A stretch of 64,000 bases of DNA from Conchiformibius kuhniae DSM 17694 (GTDB taxonomy: Bacteria > Pseudomonadota > Gammaproteobacteria > Burkholderiales > Neisseriaceae). Below, piece after piece: positions 1-10,955 of this stretch. Location of the stretch: NCBI RefSeq assembly GCF_000428785.1, contig NZ_AUAP01000001.1, forward strand, positions 310,001 through 374,000, written 5' to 3'. The translations under genes and the position numbers were made by a program. Below the pieces are notes generated by a model, which saw only the letters and a program-made list of their open reading frames with translations, was not told where the DNA came from and did no database searches. Each line of letters opens with the position of its first letter. Within the stretch, counting starts at the first letter, position 1.

Positions 1-696
1 GGCGGCATTCCCACCAACTACTTGGGCGAAGTCGTTGTTCCCGAAGGAGATAATCCCGAAGTGGTGGTAAAAGGTTTGTACGCGGCGGGCGAATGTGCTT
101 GTGCGTCCGTACACGGCGCGAACCGTTTGGGTACGAACTCGCTGCTGGATTTGGTGGTGTTCGGCAAATCGGCGGGCGACAGCATGATTGCTTTCATCAA
201 CGAACAAAGCGATTGGAAAAAGCTGCCTGAAAACGCGGGCGAATTTACCAAACAACGCCTTGACCGTCTGAACAACCAAACCGGCGGCGAAAATGTTGAT
301 GCCCTGCGCAACGAATTGCAGCGCACCGTGCAGCTTCACGCCGGCGTGTTCCGCACCGACAAAATCCTCAAAGAGGGCGTGGACAAAGTATTGGCATTGT
401 ACGAACGGGCGAAAGTTACCGAAATCCAAGACAAGAGCCAAGTGTGGAACACCGCGCGGATTGAGGCTTTGGAACTGGACAACCTGATGGAAGTCGCCAA
501 AGCCACCATGATTTCCGCCGAAGCGCGGAAAGAATCGCGCGGCGCACACGCTTCGGACGACCACCCCGAGCGCGATGACGAAAACTGGATGAAACACACC
601 CTGTTTTATTCGGCGGACAACCGTTTGGCGTACAAACCCGTCCACACCCAACCCTTGACGGTGGACTACATCGAGCCTGCCAAGCGCGTTTACTAA
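1..696 (+). CDS. sdhA: Succinate dehydrogenase flavoprotein subunit, C-terminal part (5' end outside window)
   Basis: Partial gene; the reading frame is open from the first base, so the start lies upstream. SdhA carries covalently bound FAD and oxidises succinate to fumarate in the membrane-bound complex II. The visible part has the FAD-domain stretch GLYAAGECACASVHGANRLG followed by the family's SLLDLVVFGK segment, and then the helical C-terminal domain ending DYIEPAKRVY, the usual SdhA terminus. It is followed after 57 bp by sdhB, so both are probably one sdhCDAB transcript, with sdhC and sdhD expected to the left of the window. The junction contains a hairpin with an uptake word (704-737). 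Confidence 0.97.
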   Translation, partial: GGIPTNYLGEVVVPEGDNPEVVVKGLYAAGECACASVHGANRLGTNSLLDLVVFGKSAGDSMIAFINEQSDWKKLPENAGEFTKQRLDRLNNQTGGENVDALRNELQRTVQLHAGVFRTDKILKEGVDKVLALYERAKVTEIQDKSQVWNTARIEALELDNLMEVAKATMISAEARKESRGAHASDDHPERDDENWMKHTLFYSADNRLAYKPVHTQPLTVDYIEPAKRVY

Positions 697-703
697 AATA
701 AAG

Positions 704-737
704 CGCGGCGCATTCAGGCTGCCTGAAACGCGCCGCG
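704..737. repeat. Nested hairpin carrying the uptake word AGGCTGCCTGAA
   Basis: An 8-bp perfect stem (CGCGGCGC at 704-711 with GCGCCGCG at 730-737) encloses a second palindrome, TTCAGGC-T-GCCTGAA at 713-727, which contains the 12-mer uptake word at 716-727. There is no T-run, so it is unlikely to be a full terminator; it may modulate sdhA/sdhB mRNA stability. Both arms are read directly from sequence. Confidence 0.8.
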
Positions 738-753
738 ACAAGGAACACAGCAT

Positions 754-1458
754 ATGGAAAAAGTACGTTTTCAAGTGTACCGCTACAATCCCGATGCGGA
801 TGCCAAGCCGTACATGAAAGATTATGAAATTGAAATCGAGCCCACCGATGTGAAACTGCTGGACGCTCTGGTCAAAATCAAAGCCAAAGACGACAGCTTT
901 TCCTTCCGCCGCTCCTGCCGCGAGGGGATTTGCGGTTCGGACGGCATGAACATCAACGGCAAAAACGGCTTGGCGTGTCTCACCGACATCCGCAGCCTGC
1001 CGCAGCCGATTGTGTTGCGCCCCCTGCCGGGTCTGCCCGTTATCCGCGACCTGATTGTGGACATGACGCAGTTTTTCAAACAATACCATTCCATCAAGCC
1101 CTACGTGGTGAACGACACGCCCAAGCCCGAGCGCGAGCGTTTGCAAACGCAGGAAGAACGCGCCGAATTGGACGGCTTGTACGAATGTATTTTGTGCGCC
1201 TGCTGCTCCACCGCCTGCCCGTCATTCTGGTGGAATCCCGATAAATTTGTCGGCCCGTCCGGTTTGCTGAACGCCTACCGCTTCATCGCCGACAGCCGTG
1301 ACACCATCACCAACGAGCGTTTGGACAACCTGAACGACCCCTACCGTCTGTTCCGTTGCCACACCATCATGAACTGCGTGGACGTGTGTCCCAAGCATCT
1401 GAACCCCACCCGCGCCATCGGCAAAATCAAAGAGATTATGCTCAAGCGCATGGTGTAG
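754..1458 (+). CDS. sdhB: Succinate dehydrogenase iron-sulfur subunit
   Basis: SdhB passes electrons from the FAD of SdhA to ubiquinone through three iron-sulfur clusters. The 234-residue product has the N-terminal 2Fe-2S ferredoxin domain (SCREGICGSDGMN ... LAC, about residues 54-75), and the C-terminal clusters CILCACCSTACP and CHTIMNCVDVCPKHLNP. The length is typical. The ATG follows an AAGGAAC ribosome site. The TAG stop at 1456-1458 is shared with the tip of an intergenic repeat element starting TAGGGTGTGTCAT, so no native 3' flank remains next to the gene. Confidence 0.98.
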   Translation: MEKVRFQVYRYNPDADAKPYMKDYEIEIEPTDVKLLDALVKIKAKDDSFSFRRSCREGICGSDGMNINGKNGLACLTDIRSLPQPIVLRPLPGLPVIRDLIVDMTQFFKQYHSIKPYVVNDTPKPERERLQTQEERAELDGLYECILCACCSTACPSFWWNPDKFVGPSGLLNAYRFIADSRDTITNERLDNLNDPYRLFRCHTIMNCVDVCPKHLNPTRAIGKIKEIMLKRMV

Positions 1459-1654
1459 GGTGTGTCATTGATTTGACCGAAAAAACGCTGCACCGTCATT
1501 CCCGCGCAGGCGGGAATCCAATTCGAGGCACAACAAACCTTGATACAACATCGCTTGCCAAGCATCGGGCAGTGGATTCCCGCATTCGCGGGAATGACGG
1601 CGTTTTTTATATTGCACTGATTTTCAGTATAAAAACTTAAATGATGGCACACTC
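1456..1654. repeat. Intergenic mosaic element copy A (dRS3-flanked, terminal inverted repeats)
   Basis: About 199 bp. The left tip TAGGGTGTGTCATT and right tip AATGATGGCACACT are imperfect inverted copies of the family consensus TAGGGCGTGTCATCA. Inside are two perfect dRS3 repeats (ATTCCC-N8-GGGAAT) at 1498-1517 and 1576-1595 in inverted context (CCGTC before the first, GACGG after the second), around a 58-bp spacer. This is the organisation described in Neisseria as neisserial intergenic mosaic elements. No coding capacity was found. Confidence 0.85.
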
Positions 1655-1678
1655 TGGCGCATTGTCCGCGCAACGGCT

Positions 1679-1717
1679 GCTGCCTGAAAAAGACAGTAAA
1701 TGGATTTTTCAGGCAGC
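1679..1717. terminator. Inverted pair of uptake words, terminator-like
   Basis: GCTGCCTGAAAAA at 1679-1691 and its exact complement TTTTTCAGGCAGC at 1705-1717 form a 13-bp stem with a 13-nt loop. Inverted uptake-word pairs commonly serve as terminators downstream of genes in this family. It lies about 220 bp past sdhB, with element A between them, so it is probably the displaced sdhB terminator. There is only a weak T-run after the stem. Confidence 0.6.
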
Positions 1718-1781
1718 TTGAATATAAAATAATAATCAGTATCATCAAAATTTGTGATACCTGTTGAGGCACATCAAAATC

Positions 1782-2030
1782 ATGGCACAATTTGACGATA
1801 CCGCCAAACGCAGAATCCGCTTCCAAACCCGTCGCGGGCTGCTGGAGCTGGATATTCTGCTGCGGCGTTTCATGCAGGAATCATTCGACCGTTTAAGCGA
1901 TGAAGAGCTGGCGGTATTTGTGGAAATTTTGGATTTGCCCGACCAAGAGTTTTTGGCATTGGTCAATCAGGCAAAAAGCGACTGCCGCGAAGATTTCAAG
2001 CCCTTGTTGGCAAAAATCAGGAATGCCTGA
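1782..2030 (+). CDS. sdhE: FAD assembly factor SdhE
   Basis: A small acidic helical protein (82 residues) of the SdhE/Sdh5 family, which promotes covalent flavin attachment to SdhA. The diagnostic motif RGLLELD (RGxxE) is near residues 16-22, followed by the usual LSDEELAVFVEILDLPD region. The start was placed at the ATG before AQFDDTAKRRIRF; an upstream TTG at 1764 would add six residues unlike the family. The gene sits between sdhB and gltA, consistent with a role in assembling the upstream complex. Confidence 0.92.
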   Translation: MAQFDDTAKRRIRFQTRRGLLELDILLRRFMQESFDRLSDEELAVFVEILDLPDQEFLALVNQAKSDCREDFKPLLAKIRNA

Positions 2031-2093
2031 GCCTTGCGCCCGTGCAAACCTGCCCTTCCCACCCCAAGTAAAACGAACCTAAGGAGCAAGAGA

Positions 2094-3377
2094 ATGTCTA
2101 AATCCGTCAAATTACACGCCGAAGGCATTGAAGCCGTTGAATTGCCCGTGCTGCAAGGCACGCTGGGCAACGATGTGGTGGACATCCGCGCTTTGAACAA
2201 AGCAACCGGCATGTTTACTTTCGACCCCGGCTTTGTGTCCACCGCAAGCTGCGAATCCAAAATCACCTTTATCGACGGCGATAAAGGCTTGCTCTACTAT
2301 CGGGGTTATCCGATTGAGCAGCTTGCCGAAAACAGCGACTATCTGGAAGTGTGCTACCTGCTGATTTACGGCGAACTGCCCACAGCCGAACAAAAAGAAC
2401 AATTCGTCCACACCGTGATGCATCATACTATGGTGCATGAACAGCTCAACTGGTTCTTCCGTGGTTTCCGCCGCGACGCGCACCCGATGGCGATGATGGT
2501 GGGCGTGGTGGGCGCGCTCTCCGCGTTCTATCAAGACAGCTTGGAAATTTCCGACCCCGAACACCGCAAAATCGCGATTTACCGCCTGATTTCCAAAATC
2601 CCGACCATCGCGGCGATGTGCTACCGCTATTCCAACGGCCTGCCGTTCAACTATCCGCGCAATGATTTGTCCTACACCGCCAACTTCATGCACATGATGT
2701 TTGCCACGCCGTGCGAAGAGTACAAACCCAATCCCGTGTTGGTGCGCGCGCTTGACCGCATCTTTACCCTGCACGCCGACCACGAACAAAACGCGTCCAC
2801 CTCCACCGTGCGTTTGGCAGGTTCGTCCGGCGCGAATCCGTTTGCCTGTATCGCGGCGGGCATCGCCAGCTTGTGGGGCCCGTCCCACGGCGGTGCGAAC
2901 GAAGCCGTGTTGAACATGTTGGACGAAATCGGCGACGTGTCCAAGGTGCCGGAGTTTATGGAAGATGTGAAAGCCAAGAAACGCCGCCTGATGGGCTTCG
3001 GTCACCGCGTATACAAAAATATGGACCCGCGCGCTGCCATCATGAAACAGACTTGCGATGAAGTGCTCAAAGAGTTGGGCTTGGAAAACGACCCGCAATT
3101 CAAGCTGGCGATGGAGTTGGAAAAAATCGCGCTGAACGACCCCTATTTCATTGAGAAGAAACTCTATCCGAATGTGGACTTCTACTCCGGTATCGTGTTG
3201 TCGGCATTGGGCATTCCCGTGTCCATGTTTACCGTGATTTTCGCGCTGGCGCGTACGGTGGGCTGGATTTCGCACTGGAACGAGATGATTGGCGACCCCG
3301 GTCAGAAAATCGGCCGTCCGCGCCAATTGTACACCGGTGCAGACCGCCGCGATTTCGTACCCGTTGAAAAACGTTAA
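2094..3377 (+). CDS. gltA: Citrate synthase (type II)
   Basis: Condenses oxaloacetate and acetyl-CoA to citrate, the entry step of the TCA cycle. The 427-residue length equals that of the Escherichia coli hexameric NADH-sensitive type. Visible active-site segments are LHADHEQNASTSTVR, GPSHGGANEAVLNM and FGHRVYKNMDPRA. The ATG at 2094 follows AAGGAG at 2081-2086; 60 bases further upstream remain open but lack family similarity. The gene is followed by a strong uptake-word terminator, so it is probably transcribed separately from sucAB. Confidence 0.98.
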   Translation: MSKSVKLHAEGIEAVELPVLQGTLGNDVVDIRALNKATGMFTFDPGFVSTASCESKITFIDGDKGLLYYRGYPIEQLAENSDYLEVCYLLIYGELPTAEQKEQFVHTVMHHTMVHEQLNWFFRGFRRDAHPMAMMVGVVGALSAFYQDSLEISDPEHRKIAIYRLISKIPTIAAMCYRYSNGLPFNYPRNDLSYTANFMHMMFATPCEEYKPNPVLVRALDRIFTLHADHEQNASTSTVRLAGSSGANPFACIAAGIASLWGPSHGGANEAVLNMLDEIGDVSKVPEFMEDVKAKKRRLMGFGHRVYKNMDPRAAIMKQTCDEVLKELGLENDPQFKLAMELEKIALNDPYFIEKKLYPNVDFYSGIVLSALGIPVSMFTVIFALARTVGWISHWNEMIGDPGQKIGRPRQLYTGADRRDFVPVEKR

Positions 3378-3391
3378 GCATTAAAACGGCT

Positions 3392-3432
3392 TTCAGGCAG
3401 CCTGCCCGCACCGGCAGGCTGCTTGAATCTTT
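3392..3432 (+). terminator. gltA terminator built from inverted uptake words
   Basis: TTCAGGCAGCCTGCC (3392-3406) pairs with GGCAGGCTGCTTGAA (3413-3427) across a 6-nt loop with one mismatch, followed by TCTTTA. The left arm contains the exact 12-mer uptake word on the minus strand; the right arm has one substitution. Confidence 0.8.
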
Positions 3433-3508
3433 ATGGGGCGATGCCCGTGTCGTCCTGCGGATGGAAACATTATTTTCCCGAAAATTCCGAAAAAATCGCG
3501 CTTTTCCC

Positions 3509-3537
3509 TTATCAAGTGCGGGGATAAAGGGTAGAAT
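3509..3537 (+). promoter_or_regulatory. Predicted sucAB promoter
   Basis: A -35-like TTATCA at 3509-3514 and a -10-like TAGAAT at 3532-3537 are separated by 17 bases, about 70 bp before the sucA start. The match is to the sigma-70 consensus only. Confidence 0.5.
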
Positions 3538-3608
3538 GCCCCTTGCCTGCATCCGTCAGGCTTTGGCAAAACCGTTTAACGACGCTTGAAATGTAAAAGG
3601 CATCATTC

Positions 3609-6865
<3,257 letters not shown>

Positions 6866-6869
<4 letters not shown>

Positions 6870-8116
6870 TTGTAGAAGTAAACGTTCCCGTTTTTGCCGA
6901 AAGCATTACCGAAGGCACGCTGTTGGCATGGCACAAAAAAGTCGGTGAAAGCGTTGCCCGCGACGAGGTGCTGGTGGATATTGAAACCGACAAAGTGGTG
7001 TTGGAAGTGCCCGCGCCGCAATCGGGCGTGTTGGTGGAAATTTTGGTGCAGGACGGCGAAGTGGTGGAAACCCAGCAACTGCTGGCGAAAATCGATACCG
7101 AAGCGCAAGCCGGTGCGACTGCCGCACCTGCGCCCGCCGCCGAACCCGTTCAGGCAGCCGCGCCTGCCGCCGTCGCGCCCGTATTGCAACAGGCGCAAGC
7201 GGGTGTCGCCATGCCCGCCGCCGCGAAATTGGCTGCGGAAAAAGGCATTGACGTGCATGCGGTGCAGGGAAGCGGTCGTGATGGCCGCGTGTTGAAAGAA
7301 GACGTGCAAAACCATCAGCCTGCGCCCGTTCAAGCCGCCGCGCCCGCCGCGCAAACGGCTGCCCCCGCGCCGAAAGCCGCCGCCCCCGCGTTGGTTGCTG
7401 CCGTGCCTGCGGGCGAGCGTCCGCAACAGCGCGTGCCGATGAGCCGTCTGCGTGCGCGTGTCGCCGAGCGTTTGCTGGCTTCGCAACGCGAAAACGCGAT
7501 TTTGACCACGTTTAACGAAGTCAATATGAAGCCGGTGATGGATTTACGCGCCAAGTACAAGGACAAGTTTGAGAAAGAACACGGCGTGAAGCTGGGCTTT
7601 ATGTCCTTCTTTGTCAAAGCTGCGGTGGCGGCGCTGAAAAAATTCCCCGTTGTGAATGCGTCTGTGGACGGTAGCGATATTGTGTATCACGGCTATTTTG
7701 ACATCGGCATTGCGATTGGCAGCCCGCGCGGTTTGGTGGTGCCGATTTTGCGCGATGCCGACCAAATGAGCATCGCCGACATTGAAAAAGCGATTGTGGA
7801 TTATGCGGTTAAGGCGAAAGACGGCAAAATCGCGCTGGAAGATTTAACGGGCGGCACGTTCAGCATCACCAACGGCGGTACTTTCGGCTCGATGATGTCC
7901 ACGCCGATTATCAATCCGCCGCAATCTGCGATTTTGGGCATGCACGCCACCAAAGAACGCGCGGTGGTGGAAAACGGTCAAGTGGTGGTGCGCCCGATGA
8001 TGTATCTGGCTTTGTCCTACGACCACCGCATTATTGACGGTCGTGAAGCGGTGCTGACTTTGGTTACCATCAAAGAATTGCTGGAAGACCCTGCACGTCT
8101 GTTGCTGGATTTGTAA
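6866..8116 (+). CDS. sucB: Dihydrolipoamide succinyltransferase (E2 of 2-oxoglutarate dehydrogenase)
   Basis: Forms the core of the 2-oxoglutarate dehydrogenase complex and transfers succinyl from lipoamide to CoA. In order: a lipoyl domain with the modified lysine about residue 43 in IETDKVVLEV; an Ala/Pro linker; the E3/E1-binding domain around residues 116-150 (AAAKLAAEKGID ... GRDGRVLKEDV); a second Ala/Pro linker; and the catalytic domain ending with SYDHRIIDGREAV, whose His and Asp (about 387 and 391) are catalytic. The 416-residue length is normal. The start overlaps the sucA stop. The matching E3 is probably the lpdA at 29625-31421, since none follows here. Confidence 0.97.
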
Positions 8117-8131
8117 TGCCGTTTTGACGGC

Positions 8132-8170
8132 AAACCGCCCCGATGCACAGGCAATCGGGGCGGTTTTTTG
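8132..8170 (+). terminator. Rho-independent terminator of sucAB
   Basis: AAACCGCCCCGAT (8132-8144) pairs perfectly with ATCGGGGCGGTTT (8154-8166) and is followed by TTT. It separates sucB from the convergent ansA. Confidence 0.9.
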
Positions 8171-8177
8171 TGTTTGT

Positions 8178-9131
8178 TTACATCAGGTTCAGGCGTTGAA
8201 GTTCTTGTTGTACATCGGCTGCCGTCCAGCCGTTGCCGGCAGCCAAACGCAGCAGGGCGGTGGCGGTTTCCACGTTGCAATAACCGCCGTTCACCGCGCC
8301 CGATGCGCGTAAACGGCTGCCTTGCGCGTACACGGCGGCAGCCTGTCCTGCCGGCACTTGGCTGATGTTCAACACCAGACGGCTGTCGTTTTGCGAGGTA
8401 AATTGGTGAATCGCGTCCAGCAAATCGATGTCGGCGGGCGAATTGCCGTGCCCGTAGGTCATCAGCACCGCGCCGTTGAGCGGAAAGGTGCGTAAGGTGT
8501 GGGCGGCGGCTTTCACGCCGATGCCCGGTGTGAGCAGCAGGGCGGCAACGCGCTGGCCGGAATCGAAACGGCGCGGCAAGCCGTTGAACGCAGGCGCGGG
8601 GCGTTCGGGCGACCACTCGCCAAAATGGGCGTTGGTGAAGCTGTCGGTGGACAAGGTGCTGGTTTTGCTGCTGCCGACTGCGGGGAACAGCTTGCCGTTG
8701 AATGCCAGCAGCACTTCGCGCACGTCATCGCGCAGCAGCGCGGCAACGGCGGTTGCCAGATTGTTCGGTGCATCGCTGCCGTTTGTGCCGAACGGAATTT
8801 GTGCGCCCGTCAGCACCACCGGTTTGCCCAAAGTGTTCAGGCTCAAGGCAAACACATTGGCGGTGTAGGCGAGCGTGTCGGTGCCGTGCAAGACCAGCAC
8901 GCCGTCGTATTCGGGCAAAACCCGCTCCAGCACGCCCAGCCACTCGCCCCAGTGCTGCGGCGATACGGCGGAGCTGTCAATCAGGGGGTTGCAGATGTGC
9001 CAGTGGAAATTGGCTTGTCCGGCAAAAGGTTGCAGGGCAGTGTGGACGATGGCGGTGTCGGGGCGCAGCCCGTCCGGACTTTGGGTCATGCCGATGCTGC
9101 CGCCGGTGTAAAGCACGAAAATGTTTTTCAC
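8178..9131 (-). CDS. ansA: L-asparaginase, type I (cytoplasmic)
   Basis: Hydrolyses asparagine to aspartate and ammonia. The N-terminus FVLYTGGSIGM carries the first active-site threonine region (TGG-S/T-IG), and VLHGTDTLAYTA carries the second Thr-Asp pair; GAQIPFGTNGSDAPNN is the family's following segment. There is no signal peptide, which with the 317-residue length argues for the low-affinity cytoplasmic type. The start is a GTG with AAGGA six bases upstream. It lies 29 bp after purC on the same strand and may be co-transcribed with it. Confidence 0.92.
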   Translation of the reverse strand: MKNIFVLYTGGSIGMTQSPDGLRPDTAIVHTALQPFAGQANFHWHICNPLIDSSAVSPQHWGEWLGVLERVLPEYDGVLVLHGTDTLAYTANVFALSLNTLGKPVVLTGAQIPFGTNGSDAPNNLATAVAALLRDDVREVLLAFNGKLFPAVGSSKTSTLSTDSFTNAHFGEWSPERPAPAFNGLPRRFDSGQRVAALLLTPGIGVKAAAHTLRTFPLNGAVLMTYGHGNSPADIDLLDAIHQFTSQNDSRLVLNISQVPAGQAAAVYAQGSRLRASGAVNGGYCNVETATALLRLAAGNGWTAADVQQELQRLNLM

Positions 9132-9160
9132 GGTGTGTTCCTTATGTTGCGGGCAACGCT

Positions 9161-10021
9161 TCAGCCAATCAGCAGATTGAGTGCGTCGCGGTATTTTTCG
9201 AGGGTTTTGTCAATCACGTCTTGCGGCACGTCGGGGGCGGGCGGCTGCTTGTTCCAGCCGCTTTGTTCCAGCCAGTCGCGCACGAATTGTTTGTCGAACG
9301 AGGGCGGGTTGGTGCCGGGACGGTAGGTGCCTGCCAGCCAAAAACGGCTGGAATCGGGGGTTAATACTTCGTCCATCAGCGTCAGCGTGCCGTTTTCGTC
9401 CAAGCCGAATTCAAATTTGGTGTCGGCGATGATGATGCCGCGTGTGGCGGCGTGGTCGGCTGCCAGCCGGTACAGTTGCAGCGATTTGTCGCGCACCTGC
9501 TCTGCCAATTCCGTACCGACAATGGCGCACGCCCGTTCAAAATCAATGTTTTCATCGTGCTCGCCCACTTCGGCTTTGGTGGACGGGGTGAACACGGGTT
9601 CGGGCAGGCGTTCGGCTTCGCGCAGATTGTCGGGCAGCCTGATGCCGCACACCGTGCCGTGTTGCCGGTATTCCTTCCAACCGCTTCCGGCAAGGTAGCC
9701 GCGCACCACCGCTTCGATTTTCACGGGGCGCAGCCGTTTGGCGACCACGGCGCGTTTTTCTACGGCGCGGGCTTCGTGTTCGGGCAGCACGTCAAACACG
9801 CTGCGTCCGTCAAAATGGTTGGGCAGCACGTGCGCCAGTTTGCCAAACCAGAAATTGGAAATTTGGGTGAGGATTTCACCTTTTTGCGGAATGGGTTGCG
9901 GCAGAATCACGTCAAATGCCGACAGGCGGTCGCTGGCAATGATGAGCATGGTTTTGTCATCGATTTCGTACAGGTCGCGGACTTTGCCGGAATAGAGTTT
10001 GGTCAGGCTGACGGCGGTCAT
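9161..10021 (-). CDS. purC: Phosphoribosylaminoimidazole-succinocarboxamide synthase
   Basis: Joins CAIR and aspartate with ATP in purine synthesis. The sequence shows LYSGKVRDLYEID, IIASDRLSAFDVILP, VRGYLAGSGWKEYR and DTKFEFGLDENG, all SAICAR-synthetase signatures. At 286 residues it matches the longer, about 290-residue form rather than the 237-residue E. coli form. The ATG is preceded by AAGGAATCCCC. The neighbour ansA produces aspartate, a substrate of PurC, though this may be coincidence. Confidence 0.96.
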   Translation of the reverse strand: MTAVSLTKLYSGKVRDLYEIDDKTMLIIASDRLSAFDVILPQPIPQKGEILTQISNFWFGKLAHVLPNHFDGRSVFDVLPEHEARAVEKRAVVAKRLRPVKIEAVVRGYLAGSGWKEYRQHGTVCGIRLPDNLREAERLPEPVFTPSTKAEVGEHDENIDFERACAIVGTELAEQVRDKSLQLYRLAADHAATRGIIIADTKFEFGLDENGTLTLMDEVLTPDSSRFWLAGTYRPGTNPPSFDKQFVRDWLEQSGWNKQPPAPDVPQDVIDKTLEKYRDALNLLIG

Positions 10022-10133
10022 GGGGATTCCTTACAAAAGGCGTGGGAAAGGCGGGGATTTTACCGCGAACGGGGGCGGATTTAAAGACGCAAACGCCCGA
10101 CTGCACGGTCGGGCGCACGGGCGTGGCGGGCGT

Positions 10134-10907
10134 TTAACGGGCTTTGGCGGCGGTTTGCAGCAGTTGGGCAAGGATTTTCGGGTTGGCGGCAACGGCATCG
10201 CCGCTTTCGAGCCAGCGTTCGTCTCCCTGCGGGTCGGTAACGATGCCGCCCGCTTCCTGTACCAGCAGTGCGCCCGCCGCGATTTGGCAGGGATTGAGTC
10301 CGAAGCGGATGAATCCGTCCCGTTGCCCCGATGCCACCGCGCACCAGTCCAGCACCGCCGCATCTTCGCAACGCACGCCCGCCGTTTGTGCCAGCAGGGC
10401 GGAAAGCAGGGCGAAGCCGTTGTCTGCGCCGTCAAAACCGGCAGCAACCAGCGCATCGCCCAATTCAATCCGTGCCGATACGCGGATGCGGCGGTCGTTG
10501 TGCCATGCGCCTTTGCCGCGTGAAGCGGTGTACAGGTCGTTGCGCTCGGGAGCGAAAATCAGGGCTTCCTGCAAGATGCCTTTGTGGCGCAGGGCAAGGG
10601 CAACGGCGTATTGCGGATGACCGTGCAGGTAGTTGCCGATGCCGTCCAAAGGGGCAACCAGCCATTCGTAGCCTTTGCCGCTCGGGTGTTCGCCGTCGGT
10701 GATGATGCGGTGGTCGGGATAGGCTTCGGCAAGGACGGCAGTGATGGTTTGCGCGTTGTGGCGGGCGATGTCGGCGGCAAAGTCTTTAAATGCTTTGCTG
10801 TCGGGGCGCAGCGAGGAAAAATTGTTGGCGGCGCGCAGGCTGAAGTCGCCCGCTTTGCGTGCGGCTTTGAAGGCGGTGTGGAGAATGGGGCTGGAAAGTT
10901 GGCTCAT
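10134..10907 (-). CDS. Inositol-monophosphatase family protein (SuhB-like) with altered metal site
   Basis: The fold signatures of inositol monophosphatase/SuhB are clear (AAFKAARKAG-like N-terminus, GNYLHGHPQYAVALAL, AAGALLVQEAGG), and the 257-residue length is typical. Key catalytic residues are changed. The family motif DPxDGTxN reads APLDGIGN (residues 85-92), losing the first Asp. The WD before AAGA reads CQ (207-208), and the GEE motif reads GEH (72-74). As these acids bind the catalytic magnesium ions, the protein is probably not an active phosphatase. In E. coli SuhB the role in ribosomal RNA antitermination does not need catalysis, so a retained RNA-polymerase or Nus function is possible. 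No paralogue is in the window. Confidence 0.85.
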   Translation of the reverse strand: MSQLSSPILHTAFKAARKAGDFSLRAANNFSSLRPDSKAFKDFAADIARHNAQTITAVLAEAYPDHRIITDGEHPSGKGYEWLVAPLDGIGNYLHGHPQYAVALALRHKGILQEALIFAPERNDLYTASRGKGAWHNDRRIRVSARIELGDALVAAGFDGADNGFALLSALLAQTAGVRCEDAAVLDWCAVASGQRDGFIRFGLNPCQIAAGALLVQEAGGIVTDPQGDERWLESGDAVAANPKILAQLLQTAAKAR

Positions 10908-10955
10908 GGTGGTGCTTCCGAAAGGGGCGGGATTATACGCGATTGTGGCGCGACA

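Noticed and set aside
1498..1595. CRISPR array suggested by repeated ATTCCC/GGGAAT units
   Set aside because: Only two inverted, not direct, repeats per site, and the spacer recurs between sites; this is a dRS3 mosaic element.
1456..1654. Correia repeat identity for the intergenic elements
   Set aside because: The tips do not match the TATAGTGGATTAA-type Correia ends; dRS3 and the GTGTCATCA tips define a different family.
2112..3326. 404-codon minus-strand frame opposite gltA
   Set aside because: Antisense of a strongly conserved gene; no ribosome site or recognisable domain.
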